Below, one piece after another: positions 10,840-22,734 of a stretch of 64,000 nt of DNA. Made by a program: the position numbers and the translations under genes. The stretch comes from Ascarosepion bandense (taxonomy: Eukaryota; Mollusca; Cephalopoda; Sepiida; Sepiidae): the NCBI GenBank assembly GCA_037127315.1, contig JBBBDQ010000403.1, forward strand, positions 3,020,001 to 3,084,000, written 5' to 3'. The notes beneath the pieces were generated by a model that did no database searches, was not told the DNA's origin, and worked only from the letters and a program-made list of their open reading frames with translations. How positions within the stretch are numbered: position 1 is the stretch's first letter; the number at the start of each line of letters is the position of its first letter.

Positions 10840-11870
10840 CTTAGGTTGCATAAAATTGGCAGTTTGTCTAAAGAACAAAAAAAAAAGAACAAAAAAATCC
10901 ACAAAATCGTTTTGATGAATTGTAAATTGAAATTGCATAAGATAGCAGAAGAGTTGAGCATATCAGAAGGCAGTGTATTCACCATTTTGCATGAACATTT
11001 GTCAATGATAAAGCTGTGTTCAAAGCGAGTGCCACGTTTGTTGACAGTCAATCAAAAACAACAATGCATCAATGATTCTGAGTGTTGTTTGCAACTGTTT
11101 CAATGCAACAAGAAGTTTTTGTGTAAATATGTGACAATGAATGAAACATAGAGTCAAATTGGCAGTCAGCCGAGTAGACAACAGCAGCATTTCCAAAATG
11201 ACCAAAGATGCAAACATCAGCATGCAAGGTTTTGGTCTCCGTATTTTGGGATGTGCAAAATATTTTGTTAATCAATTACCTTGAGAATGAAACATAGAGT
11301 CAAATTGGCAGTCAGCCGAGTAGACAACAGCAGCATTTCCAAAATGACCAAAGATGCAAACATCAGCATGCAAGGTTTTGGTCTCCGTATTTTGGGATGT
11401 GCAAAATATTTTGTTAATCAATTACCTTGAGAAAGAAAGAAACAGCAATAACAAATATTATATAGCATTGTTGTTGAATGTGAAGAAAGAAATCACCAAA
11501 AAAACAGCCACAAATTAAGAAAAAAGTGATCTTTCACCAAGACAACACACTGTGTTACAGGTTGATTGCAACGATGGCAAAACTACATGAACTGCACTTC
11601 AAATTACTTCTGCTTCCCCCCTATTCTCCAGGTCTGGCCCTCAGCAACTACTAGCTGTTTGCTGCCCTCAAAAAATTGCTCCAATGAAAAAGTAATATAG
11701 GAAACTGAAGTGTATTTTGAGGCCAAAGACAAATTGTTCTACAAAAAAGATATCGAATTGTTAAAGAATCGTTAGAATCAGTATATCACCGTAGAAGGGA
11801 GACTATGTTGATGAATAAAGTTAGATTTTGCCTAAATGTTGTTCTTTTATTTGTTAAACCTGGGAGGCAT
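10840..11870 (+). pseudogene. Mariner-family transposase remnant
   Basis: The N-terminal half reads through LKLHKIAEELSISEGSVFTI (HTH region) and SKRVPRLLTVNQKQQ to V-T-M-N-E-T, where mariners have MDE. The first catalytic Asp is therefore Asn. The C-terminal half, after a 146 bp duplication and stops, shows F-H-Q-D-N-T and LPPYSPGLA-L-S-N-Y, with the last catalytic Asp of SDY replaced by Asn. It ends near YVDE. Stops, frameshifts and two lost catalytic residues make it dead. No clear terminal inverted repeats were seen. Confidence 0.88.
11139..11430 (+). repeat. Perfect 146 bp tandem duplication inside the mariner remnant
   Basis: 11139-11284 and 11285-11430 begin gaatgaaacatagag, end aattaccttga and appear identical throughout, so the duplication is recent compared with the decay of the transposase around it. 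Confidence 0.93.
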
Positions 11871-12063
11871 TTGATTTTCATCGTTGAAATAAATCTCAAT
11901 TTATAACTGCCTAACCATGTGTTGAGTTTTCTTCTCATCAATATTTTTAATGCTCTGGATTATATCTACTGAGGTCTCTATATTTATATAATTGATATTT
12001 TATATTAATTCTATAAAATCTTTTGGATTATCTTTTCCATCTTTTCAGGTCTGCAATTCTCTC

Positions 12064-12160
<97 letters not shown>
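12064..12160. repeat. Compound (AT)n(GT)n(AT)n microsatellite
   Basis: AT tract, about 13 GT repeats, then a longer AT tract, directly abutting the 120 bp palindrome at 12161. Confidence 0.95.
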
Positions 12161-12162
<2 letters not shown>

Positions 12163-12280
12163 GCACCCAATGAGCCAGACGAACCAACCTAGGTTTCTCC
12201 TAAAAAGATCGTCAGGGAACTTTCCCTGACGATCTGTTTAGGAGAAACCTAGGTAGGTTCGTCTGGATCTTTAGGTGCTA
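12161..12280. repeat. 120 bp near-perfect palindrome
   Basis: Arms 12161-12219 and 12222-12280 are separated by only 2 bp. The inner 45 bp arms (from ccagacgaac to cgtcagggaa) differ at two positions. The outer part (tagcaccc... / ...aggtgcta) differs at a few more. It could extrude a cruciform or be a small foldback MITE. Poly-TA lies on its left. Confidence 0.93.
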
Positions 12281-12589
12281 TTTAGTTTGCTCTACCTTTG
12301 TATTGAGCGCTTTCTGTTAGATGGTTACTTTGGGCTTCGTTTGATTTTGGTCCAAACACTTTTGACTGACTTTCATGTCCTAAACTCTTTCTCTTTTTAT
12401 AACCATTTTTTCCTTCATTCAATAGTTTTTGAGGAAGGTTTTTGAGACCAGTATAATCATAATTCCGTTTATATATATATATCCGAATGTATGAGAATGA
12501 AGAAAATAACTGCAACATTCAAAACATTAATTTAAAACAGTGCTCAATATAAAAATAGAGCAATGAATATCAAAACAAAATGTACAAAC

Positions 12590-13295
12590 CTTACTTCCTC
12601 ATCCATTTGCTCAGGTCTATCAAGTATGTCTCATGCTCCTTTCTCCATCCTGTGAGTATTAAATTCTTCAGGCCTTCCTTCCTCATTACATGTCTCAGGA
12701 ACCTCATCTGTCTCTTTCTGATGTTAAGTATGATTTTTTTCTCATTTGCATCCTCTCCAACACCTCATTGTTGCTCATGTGCTAAGTCTATGGTATCCTC
12801 AGCATCCTTCTGTAGAAGTACATTTCTGCTGCCTCAAGACTCTCCTTCATCCTTGATGAGATTGTCCAACATTCAGTTCCATACAGAAGTACAGATATGA
12901 CATAGTGATCCAGCACTCTTTGTTTCCAATCAGATTTTTCTGTCTCTCAGTCCTCTGGTTAGCTTTTGAAATGCATCCTTGGCCTTGCCAATGCACCTTT
13001 GGATCTCAATGTCGCACTTTCCATCTTCTGTCAGAATGCTTCCCATGTATTTAAACTTCTTTACCTGTCTTATTTTAGTTTCTCCAACTTGTAGTTGGCA
13101 TTCTGAAGTCTTCTTTTTGCTGATGACCATACATTCAGTTTTCTTGAAGATTATGCTCAGTCCTTTCTTCTTGCTTTCTTTTACTATCTTCTGCAGGTCA
13201 TGGATTCTCCTTTCCATGTCTGCTATCAGCACTGTGTCATCTTCATATCTTAAATTGTTGAGATTGTTGCCACCAAAGACAAATCCTGGCAAGAA
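12590..13295 (-). pseudogene. RTE-like LINE reverse transcriptase fragment
   Basis: Minus-strand reading from 13292 has N-L-R-Y-E-D-D-T-V-L-I-A-D, the RT active-site motif with Glu for Ala in YADD. GLSIIFKKTECMVIS, VKKFKYMGSILTEDGKC and I-G-K-A-K-D-A-F-Q-K-L follow. Past the stop, further homologous codons (AAEMYFYRRMLRIP) run down to about 12590. Dead by stops. Confidence 0.85.
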
Positions 13296-13407
13296 TCTAG
13301 TAACAAATGAATAACGATCATTGAAAATGCTTGAATAAAAAATGAAGATGAAAATGAATGCTAATAAAAAATTAATAATTGAAACTAATTTTTTATCATT
13401 TTTCTAG

Positions 13408-13518
13408 ACAATCCTTGTGGACTTCAGCCTTGTAAAAATGGTGCCAAATGTTTCAATGATAAAGATACATTCAGATGTGTATGTACAGCTCGTTTCATGG
13501 GAAGAACATGTATTGAGC
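13408..13518 (+). CDS. EGF-like exon E4 (block 1, type P1)
   Basis: EGF module, acceptor tttttctag, donor c|gtgagt. Reads N-P-C-G-L-Q-P-C-K-N-G-A-K-C, then CFNDKDTFRCVC and TARFMGRTC. Type P1 signature: D-T-F before Cys4 and FMGRTC at the end, shared with E7, E10 and E13. Asn two residues after Cys3 fits beta-hydroxylation; Lys before Cys3 rules out the O-fucose consensus. It opens the first of four three-exon blocks. Confidence 0.94.
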
Positions 13519-14705
13519 GTGAGTATTTAAATAACTTTTACCAATTTCATCTTTCATGATAAATCCTTCTGAAAATGATCCTATTAATGTCTACACAGTT
13601 AAAGATAATGATACAATTTTAAAATTAATTTTCTACAAATTAAGAACAAAGATTAAATGACAGCAATCACGTCTTCCATTCATGTAACTATTTTTGTAGA
13701 AAGATTTTATGAGAAATGTTAATGGTAGGAAATCCTGGTCACTTTTATCAGACGTAAAGAAAAAAATGAATATTTAGAATATCATAGATTTAGCATTTGA
13801 CGGTTGAGTATATTTGAAGAAAGAAGTGTGTGTAATTGTGTATAATGACAAAGAAACACGTGTGTTTAAGTTAACAACACAAAATAAGGAATTTAGTTAC
13901 AAATTTACGCAGTTGTAATTGTCAGTAGCTTATTTCTAGACAAGCAATTACATGTTAAAAGTTGTAGATTTGATAAACAGAGAAAATGTTCATATTAAAA
14001 TATTAGGCACTAAGTACATTTCTAAGATTAGTTTTTTCACAAAAATGTATTAAGTAGAATTCCATAGAAACAAAGTTTCCAAATTGATTAAAAACAAATC
14101 AAAAGAGTTCAGGTGAATTCTATACAAACAAGGTTTCCAAAATGATCAAAACAAATTGAAATAGTTCATTTTTTATATTAAGAATATTGCAGTAGAATTC
14201 AATATAAAGGATGTATTTTTAGGTACTTAACTTGAACAGCAGAAAGAATTCTTGCAGTCATTGGTTGTCATTAAAGGCTAATAATATATTAGCGTTAAAT
14301 GGACATCAGTAAAGCATAATCTCTGCTTTCTTTCTCTCCAGTCTCTCTGACATTGACAAACTTTCTTGTCTCATCTTATTTTCTGATCTTTTCTTCCCTC
14401 TTTCTTTTCACCCCTTTTTAATATCTTTTTACCGCGTACAAAAAAAATTCCAAAAATAAAGGCAAGTGATGTTTTTTTTAATTTTTTACAATAAAACATT
14501 TATTGCCATAATTATTAAATACCTGATGATGTTCAATTTCAATGTCCAAAACAAAATGTACAATTTTGTAGTAGTTTGCACATGTTCTAAAGTATAATTT
14601 GTAATAAATATTCATTGCTCTATTTTAAAATTGAGCACTGTTTTAAATTAATGTTTTGAACATTGTAAATATTTTCTTTGGTCTTATTCATTTAGATATA
14701 TATAT
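13519..14705. other. Intron 4, first part
   Basis: AT-rich intron without recognised genes. Near 14100-14230 the phrase gtagaattc...caaggtttccaaa recurs twice. The stretch 14560-14690 (caaaatgtac ... gagcactgttttaaattaatg) is an interspersed repeat also seen inverted at 12500-12600 and again near 60030-60110. Confidence 0.5.
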
Positions 14706-14707
14706 AG

Positions 14708-15100
14708 ACACTACCAGCTATAATTATTAGGCCACCTCAGATTTTTAAAAGAAATAATGTATTTCATACTATTTTTAGTATTTATTGCCAAGTGAATAAT
14801 TCTAAATGAAAATAAAATGGTTCTTTTGTTATTATTACTTTGCAAAAATTTACAAGGCAAAGAAGCAAAGATGAACTTGTTTGAATCACCTTAAATTTTC
14901 TTCATTCTTTCATTGATGAAACTGCAATACAGGTAATTATTAAATATTTATAAATTCATTTGATGCACATGTTATTGTGCAGTAGTAATGAAAGAACTAT
15001 TCTATTACAATTGTTCACTTGGCAATAAATACTAAAATATAGTATGAAATACATCATTTTTTTTAAATACTGGGGTGGCCTAATAATTATGGCCTGTACT
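14708..15100. mobile_element. Foldback MITE with ~100 bp terminal inverted repeats
   Basis: The left arm (about 14708-14810) has ataattattaggccacc, gtatttcatacta and tattgccaagtga. The same strings occur in reverse order and orientation at about 14985-15100. The ends are bordered by TA-rich sequence. The terminal phrase resembles Tc1/mariner ends. No transposase lies between the arms. Confidence 0.8.
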
Positions 15101-15104
15101 ATAT

Positions 15105-15690
15105 ATATATTTATATATATATGTATGTATCTATATATATAAGACAAAGAAATAGGGTTGCACCAATGAGAGAAATTAGTATAGAATAAAAAGTGTGAGA
15201 AGCCATGAATGTTTTCTTTAAAATGTATATTTATTGTTGTTGTTATTATACATGTTATGATACATTAAGTTTATTTGTGACGCTAAATGTGTTTCAAGTC
15301 TAAAATTGACTCTCTTCAGGTGAATAAATTTGTGTCTTTACTTATCGAGTTCCATTTGTTTCTGATGTCCAACTTGTTGTTTTATAAATAAGTAAGGAGA
15401 AAAAAATAAGAAAATAAATAAATAAAATCAGTAAAATAAAATAAAATAAAATATAATAAATCAAATGTTGGCACGTTGAATGGTCTGTGTTTTTTCACAT
15501 CAGCACATGTATAAATGAATAAACAGATGAATAAATAAATAGATGAATGAATCAAGTGCTTACCCCAATTTGAAATGATTTTAATTTGGGGTTCCCTCTT
15601 TAGTACGTTAAATTATCTTCTAGTTGCCTTAGTTTATCTATTATCCTTTTCATTGGTCAGTTGGTTGTTCTTTATTGCTTTGGCGGTGTT
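15105..15690. other. Intron 4, middle
   Basis: Low-complexity sequence: AATAAA-rich runs at 15400-15460 and ATGAATAAATA runs at 15515-15555. No gene. Confidence 0.5.
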
Positions 15691-15694
15691 TTGA

Positions 15695-15697
<3 letters not shown>

Positions 15698-15730
<33 letters not shown>
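15698..15730. repeat. (GT)n microsatellite
   Basis: About 16 GT repeats, with further imperfect GT-rich sequence to 15910. Confidence 0.9.
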
Positions 15731-15732
<2 letters not shown>

Positions 15733-15899
15733 TGTTGGTGTGTGTGTGCGAGCATTTTTTTATTTCGTCTTTATGTTTTAGAATTGTTTTTTATGGGTCA
15801 TCTGGTTCTTTTTTATTGTTTGGGGTTATCTTTTGAATTTGGTGTGTGTGTATGTATGTGGGTGTGTTTGTGTGTGTGTGTGTATGTATGTGTGTGTCT

Positions 15900-16230
15900 G
15901 TATGTTTTTTGATGTGTGTATGTTTTTCATGTTGTTTTGTTGAGTGAAGGCTTATATTTTTTATGAATCTTTCTTCCTGCATTATTAATATTTCATAATC
16001 TGTGTTTTGATATATGGGTATAACTTTGAATTTGCCTTCCCTATGTTCATGCAAATGTTGGGAAACATATAATTTCCTGTTATGTGATAATCTTCTATTG
16101 CTTCTATGAAGGGAAATTCTATTATTCAAGCACTGTGTCGCTCCCACGTATATCTTTGCGCATTTGTTGCATTTTAGAGTGTAAACTACATTTTTCAAGT
16201 TGCAGCTCAGTCTCTGCATATACAACTTTT
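15900..16230 (-). pseudogene. Penelope-like element GIY-YIG endonuclease fragment
   Basis: Minus-strand reading: NVVYTLKCNKCAKIYVGAT is the GIY-YIG core (V-Y-T ... I-Y-V-G), preceded by a CxxC-type pair. N-N-R-I-S-L-H-R-S with the catalytic Arg region follows, then SQHLHEH and E-E-R-F-I. In Penelope-like retroelements this domain sits at the C-terminus after RT. No RT is present here, so it is a truncated remnant. The following codons run into GT-repeat DNA. Confidence 0.78.
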
Positions 16231-16404
16231 GTTTTTATTGCCTATTTCATTTTCTTTTTGTCAAGTGTTGGATTTTGCTGCAACACCCTGTATATATGGA
16301 ATTTAAATCCTATATTAACAAAGCAGCATTTATTGGAAAGAACTTACTCCTTACTAATGGAATATGAAGGGAATAAGGATGATTCACCTTTGTGCATATG
16401 GTAG

Positions 16405-16720
16405 ATCTCAGTAGTAAATGTCAGGGCTGGTGGGAGTAAGGAATGTAGCTCATCAGAACACATGCCATCTAAAAAGTGATAGAGCAGCGAGAAGCTCACA
16501 TCATTTTGTCAATGAGAAAGGAGTTGTGGGGTGGAAAATAATTCATCATCCACAAGGCCGAGTAGATATTTTTGAACCCTATCAAGACAGGCAGATGAGA
16601 ACTGGTCAACTCCAGTCCAGATATGGCAGCAATACTCTATTTTTGGTCGGATCTGGCTCTTATTTGTTTGGTTGGTTGATTTCATATATAAACCCTGAGG
16701 TTACTACAAAACCTAAATAT
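16405..16720 (-). mobile_element. LINE C-terminal fragment (second lineage)
   Basis: Contains aactccagtccagatatg and gcagcaatactc, the same minus-coded stretch found at 49470-49520. This fits a worn C-terminal RT region of a LINE on the minus strand. Confidence 0.5.
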
Positions 16721-16899
16721 GTGGAAACCTTTTGAACAAAATTTTATAGCTTCAAGCAAATATATTTTCAATGCAATTGTATGTCTTCAACTATAGATGA
16801 AATGTATTTTTGGTGATTTTACGATAAAATGTATTCTTGGACATTCTACTAAAAATATTTATTCTTAGTAATTTGACTATAAATATGTAACGTTGGTAA

Positions 16900-17085
16900 T
16901 TTAAGTATTTGTCTATACTTTGAAAATGATGTAGTATTTACATTATTTACATTATTCGGATTATTGTTCTCATCTTTATTGCCATGTTTACAATGTTTCG
17001 GCCGTGGCACACTCCTGCCTTCTTCTGAACTTTTTATTTCGATCACTGGGGTATATCATTTTTATTCCATATGCGATACCACTTC
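16900..17085 (-). mobile_element. Family-3 SINE, inverted copy
   Basis: Minus-oriented tail and body (in reverse: gaagaaggcaggag, ccgaaacattgtaaac, gcaataaagatgag, gatatacccc). It abuts, head-on, the plus-oriented copy that starts near 17100. Confidence 0.7.
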
Positions 17086-17099
17086 TAGTAGCCATGTAG

Positions 17100-17915
17100 T
17101 TATGTCCTTGAGGACACATGGCCCAGTGGATATAGATGTTGGTTAGATCCATTGACTTGACCCAAAGAGTTGTGAGATCAATACCAGGCTACAGCAGTTA
17201 AAAATAACTTAGTGAGTTAAGTTAAAGGGAGAAAAGTACATGCCTACCAGAGGTGTCATTATACATGGAATAAAGTTGGTTGGCTAGTTTGTTTTATGGC
17301 ATTTCAACCTTGGTGGGTCATTGATTGCCAACTAAATTTTTTATTGCTGGTAATACCTTTTTCTTTCAACAATTTATTGTTGTTTGTATATAAGTTTTAT
17401 GTCTAGTAATACTTTTTCTTTTCGAGTATCAAGATTCATTGGGATTTGTTTTTGTAAGAGCAGCATCCCCAAGTCCTACCCTGTTATTTAACCCATAACT
17501 GGAGGGAAGGGACGGATTAATACCTTTCCCAAAGGTACCAGTGCTTAAGTGAATGCAGGGTATTCAACTGGAATTTGAACTCGGCTCACCGATTTCACTT
17601 TCCGAGCCAATATCCACTGCACCACAATGAACAGCCATCATTAAACCCTTACAGCACCTGGTATTCACAAGCGGTCACCCATCTAGGTACTGACCAGACT
17701 CAACGTTGCTTAACCTCGGTGATCGAGTGAGAACTGGTGTGTTCAATGTGATATGGCTATAAGCCTACATGGAATGAGGATGATATACTCCAGTGATCAA
17801 AATAATGGGTTTGGTTAAAAATTCCTAGCACCTGAAGAAGACTGAACAACCGAAACATCATAAACATGGCAATAAAGATGAGGACAACAGTCCAAATTAT
17901 GTAAATTTTGCTATA
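17100..17915 (+). mobile_element. Family-3 tRNA-derived SINE, split by a composite SINE
   Basis: The head has A-box-like atggcccagtgga and a B-box-like gttgtgagatcaatacc. The body continues to acatggaat at 17263, is interrupted by the 5S/tRNA SINE, and resumes at 17767 with acatggaatgagg. It runs to aagatgaggacaacagtcc. The unbroken order is visible at 60680-60950. Confidence 0.75.
17274..17766 (-). mobile_element. 5S rRNA/tRNA composite SINE, copy 2
   Basis: Same structure as the copies at 6798 and 59181, with the 5S-like head at the right end (ttacagcacctggtattc). The target duplication acatggaat(a/g)a lies on both sides (17263-17273 and 17767-17777). Inserted into a family-3 SINE. Confidence 0.88.
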
Positions 17916-18058
17916 AATATGTATTGTTGGCAATTCTAAAGAATGAATTATATTTATTTTTTAATCTGACATATTTTAATTGCTGTGAATGTTATTTTTA
18001 ATGGATACTCATATCTGAGTACAAAACTCAAACTTCATAAACAGTGTTTGTTTTGTCA

Positions 18059-18392
18059 ATGTTGAGTTGTGCGGTAATAAATACGAACAACAGAAAATTA
18101 TATTAAATAAATGTATTACGGAAGAAAATAGTATTTACAAAGTGGGGTTAGTAATCATACAGGAAACAAGGTATTAATTGTACATCTCTTTGTACGATGG
18201 AGAGTCCGATTATAATCACTTCCGTTTGACTACCGGAAGTATCCAACTGATTTGTTAGCACAGTTCCAATCACTCTAGCACTGGTATATCGCTACTGTGA
18301 CATTATCACCAACAACACTGAGGTCTTGACATTACCACTATTTGTATTGCATGGTATAGTTCATTTATCATTAAAATGGTGGAGAGCGCCCT
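18059..18392. mobile_element. Possible LTR-like fragment related to 20988-22039
   Basis: Shares the layout and phrases of the later element: an acaacagaa start, gagtcc-a followed by cacttccg and ctaccggaag, and a gcgccctaa end. It is too diverged to set its ends or find a target duplication. Confidence 0.4.
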
Positions 18393-19313
<921 letters not shown>

Positions 19314-19351
19314 CAAATGTTATTTTTAATGATATATATATATATATATAC

Positions 19352-19881
19352 ATTTTAGGCAATAATACAATAATACTCACACATAAACTCAGTATAAAGA
19401 ACCTTCAGATATTGGAGGCCTTCTACATTAAATCAAAGCAACCCACACTTAATAAAATCACATCTCAATCTGATCACAACACATTACATTGCATTTAGAC
19501 ATATGGTTCTGTTAACATTTCGGTCTCTCACACAATGTGACATCATAGAAATGCATTACAAATGTATGAACTGTGTCTACTATTCGGTGACTGTTATCAT
19601 CGCATAGCAATGTTTTATGTCAACACAAGATAATGTCATCTTTGATGGTGGATGTCTTTATGTTACTGTCCCTGAAGATGGTTCATGATGTAAGCCAAAA
19701 TCTTAGAACCAGCATAATAAAAAAATATCCAAATGTTGGACAATTTTAGTCTTTATATTTGCCTGAAATTAAAGCCAAAATACGATGTTTTGAACGGCTC
19801 ATGATTAAACATAATAGACATTCATTATCTGTTATATTCACCAATATATGTTAAGAAGATTATTTGCTGCATCGATACACG

Positions 19882-19913
<32 letters not shown>

Positions 19914-19964
19914 CACTCTGGCTATTGGGTGTGTATAATGATAATATACACACTAAAAAGTCTA
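19352..19964. other. Intron 4, after the TA tract
   Basis: No coding signal. The phrase cctgaagatgg ... ccaaaatcttag at 19673-19710 resembles the 3' region of Penelope-like elements but has no domain to support it. TA and GA microsatellites at 19883-19912. Confidence 0.4.
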
Positions 19965-19967
19965 CCT

Positions 19968-20110
19968 TCTTCTACCGAATGTCCATAGCTCAGAGGTAGA
20001 ATCGCCGATTGATGCCTCTTCATTTGGGTTTCAATCCTGGGTTAAAAGCAATAGGAGTCTAACCGTACTGATGAGCTGTGATACAGCGAAATACATCTCT
20101 CTGTGGATGA
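19968..20110 (+). mobile_element. tRNA-derived SINE, family 2
   Basis: Good A box (tagctcagaggtagaa) and B box (gggtttcaatcc), then ctaaccgtactgatgagctg and a tail that runs into a TA microsatellite. The second copy is at 62333-62490, inverted, also with TA at its 3' side. Confidence 0.82.
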
Positions 20111-20111
20111 C

Positions 20112-20142
<31 letters not shown>

Positions 20143-20407
20143 TATCCTACATTTTAGGTATGACTCAGAGTTTCATGGATTATGCATTTATCAAGCGCTT
20201 ATATATATTCACATATGCTTATATTGATATACATTATTTTACAGTGAATAACTATTTTTCAACTGTATATTCAGTTTCTGTTTTTTAAAACTAATACTGG
20301 TTAATTTTGCAGACACCTAAAGCTATTTTAACTGGAACATTTGATTTTACAGATTCTCACCATGAAAAACATTACTAAAAGATTTCTGGATATCTTTATT
20401 TCTTTAG

Positions 20408-20518
20408 CCAACCCATGTGGACTTGACCCCTGCAAGAATGGAGCTGCATGCTTCAATGATAAAGAAAAATTCAGATGTGTGTGCACAGAAGGTTTCATGG
20501 GATTGACCTGTATTGAAC
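20408..20518 (+). CDS. EGF-like exon E5 (block 1, type P2)
   Basis: EGF module, acceptor tatttctttag, donor c|gtaagt. Reads N-P-C-G-L-D-P-C-K-N-G-A-A-C, then CFNDKEKFRCVC and TEGFMGLTC. Type P2 signature: Lys before the aromatic in the C3-C4 loop (E-K-F) and V-C between Cys4 and Cys5, as in E8, E11 and E14. Ala before Cys3. The frame is open upstream into the intron with an ATG, but the pyrimidine tract explains the hydrophobic residues, so the start is kept at the splice site. Confidence 0.94.
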
Positions 20519-20654
20519 GTAAGTAAAATCTACCTTATGTATCTACATACCTTAATCATACCTTAATAAATCTAATTTAATATGACATGGCATCAGATTA
20601 TGTTCAGACTCAGATTGAGAAATTTAAAATTTTGTGTGAAATTGAATGCAGTAT

Positions 20655-20845
20655 ACTAAGAACTCTGAACTTTGCTTACAGCAAGGTCATTTGCCACCTT
20701 TTATCTCCTTGATTCCCATCTTTCTCTTATCCTTTTTTCAACATCCTTGGTAACCTTTTCCTTCTTTTTTCTTTCCTTTTCTCTCACTGTAACCCCACTC
20801 TGCACCAGTGGTGGTACTGTATTACGTAAGGTGAAACAATTATAA
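20655..20845 (+). mobile_element. LINE 3' end fragment
   Basis: Pyrimidine-rich 3' UTR with ctttctcttatcc, ctctcactgtaacccc and caccagtggtggtac, then a ggtgaaacaatta end, the same layout as the other CR1/Jockey-like 3' ends. Confidence 0.7.
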
Positions 20846-22079
20846 AAAAATAAAATCTCACTTGACTTTGATAAAACACATCACCTGGGGATGCTCCTCA
20901 AAGCCAAAAGCTGTAAATGAGAAAAGAAAACAGGGAGAAAAATGTACACTTTTTATAGGTTTAAGGAGCATCCCCAGGAGTTGTGCTTGTTATGTCGCCA
21001 AGTATAAATGAATAACTCAACAACAGAATCAGAATATAAGTTGTATTCCGCGGAAAGACGGTTAGTATGTACAGAAGTGATTAGTAATATTTACAATAGA
21101 AAGATACAAGAGTCCAATCCGTCGTAAGACGTGTGTATACGTGATTACTTCCGGTACGCCACCGGAAGTGTGACTAACTCTTCACTGACTCGCACTGACT
21201 CTTCAGTAACTCATTAGAGACTCTCAAGTGACTCTCTACGACTCCCTACGACTCTCTACGACTCATTATTTATTATAAGTGAAAAGTGAGGTAAAGATAA
21301 TCCAGATGAATCAAAAATAAAAGTTAACGAGAGTTAATGAGCAGAACATTCTGTTTTTTTATCAGTGTTATGTCGCCAAGTCTAAATGAATAACTCAACA
21401 ACAGAATCAGAATATAAGTTGTATTCCGCGGAAAGATGGTTAGTATGTACAGAAGTGATTAGTAATATTTACAATAGAAAGATACAAGAGTCCAATCCGT
21501 CGTAAGACGTGTGTATACGTGATTACTTCCGGTACGCCACCGGAAGTGTGACTAACTCTTCACTGACTCGCACTGACTCTTCAGTAACTCATTAGAGACT
21601 CTCAAGTGACTCTCTACGACTCCCTACGACTCTCTACGACTCATTATTTATTATAAGTGAAAAGTGAGGTAAAGATAATCCAGATGAGTCAAAAATAAAA
21701 GTTAACGAGAGTTAATGAGCAGAACATTCTGTTTTACAACAGAATCAGAATATAAGTTGTATTCCGCGGAAAGATGGTTAGTATGTACAGAAGTGATTTG
21801 TAATATTTACAATAGAAAGATACAAGAGTCCAATCCGTCGTAAGACGTGTGTATACGTGATTACTTCCGGTACGCCACCGGAAGTGTGACTAACTCTTCA
21901 CTGACTCTCACTGACTCTTCAGTAACTCATTAGAGATTCTCAAGTGACTCTCTACGACTCCCCTGTAGAGAATCCACTATTGCTATATATAGCAATGGGA
22001 ACAGTCCATTTGTAGTCAAATAGGAGTGGCGCCCTAACAGTGTTTTATCAAAGTCAAGTGAGATTTTATTTTTTTATAA
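20840..22079. mobile_element. Foldback element with an LTR-like insertion in its right arm
   Basis: The outer 40 bp arms 20840-20879 and 22040-22079 are perfect inverse complements. The inner arms continue at 20884-20908 and 20958-20980 (cctggggatgctcct / aggagcatccccagg). Removing 20988-22039 restores one continuous foldback with a loop near 20910-20957. No transposase. Confidence 0.88.
20988..22039. mobile_element. LTR-like element with internal tandem copies, inserted in the foldback
   Basis: Begins TGTTATGTCGCC, ends GCGCCCTAACA. The flanks gtgct (20983-20987) and gtgtt (22040-22044) look like a 5 bp duplication with one change. Inside, a ~340-377 bp unit (ttgtattccgcgg, gtcgtaagacgtgtg, ttccggtacgccaccgg, repeated cgactc runs) occurs three times. 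The second unit again starts TGTTATGTCGCC at 21365. No gag/pol. LTR identity is inferred from TG...CA ends only. Confidence 0.7.
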
Positions 22080-22189
22080 CCATGTGGACACGTATGTTGA
22101 AATTTCTAATCACACAATATACAGACCATTCTTTCTATTTTGTTCGTTTCACCTTTATTAGAAACTAGCATCATAGCCTGGCATTGCAT

Positions 22190-22690
22190 TTAAACTTTTG
22201 GAGATTGCAGGTATTAGGGATGCAAGTATATGGATGAGAGTTCCACAGGCAGGAAGTGCAAGAAAAAAAAACTGCTAGAAGTGGCGATTCAATTTTACTA
22301 TTTTGATGGTAAAAGGTTGGGACCCAGATGCCAATTTATGTGGTTGGGGCACCAGAGAAAGAAGCTCATCAGAACAGAAGCTATGAAAATATTTACAGAA
22401 AAGACAGAGGGAAGCCACATTCTGTTGGTGAGAAAGTAACTGAAATTGAGCTACCAAATCAGAATCAATTACATTTAAGATCCTCTTTTAGATTTTGTTG
22501 AGAACATCGAGATGAATAGCAGGAGTGTCTGACCGGATATGGCAACAGTATTCAATGCATAGATGAATGGTAGATTTATAAATGTGCAAGATAGATTTTG
22601 ATGAAAAAAACCTTCTGGCTCAAAACGATGACTGAAACTTCATAGCAGTAGAGGCAGCTGTTGATTCAATATCTATTCATGCATAAAATA
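22190..22690 (-). mobile_element. LINE RT C-terminal fragment
   Basis: Minus reading contains S-H-Q-Q-N-V-A-S-L-C-L-F-C-K-Y-F-H, the S-H-R-R-x-V-A-S-L motif seen in the 55400 copy. Upstream codons correspond to the tail of the RT domain. Several stops. Confidence 0.75.
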
Positions 22691-22734
22691 GCGCTGTCAT
22701 ATATGATCAGGCCTCTCAGCTGTTCATCTCAGTG

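Noticed and set aside
22080..22105. ccatgtggaca as another EGF exon scrap
   Set aside because: Only about 10 bases match and nothing follows in frame; chance level.
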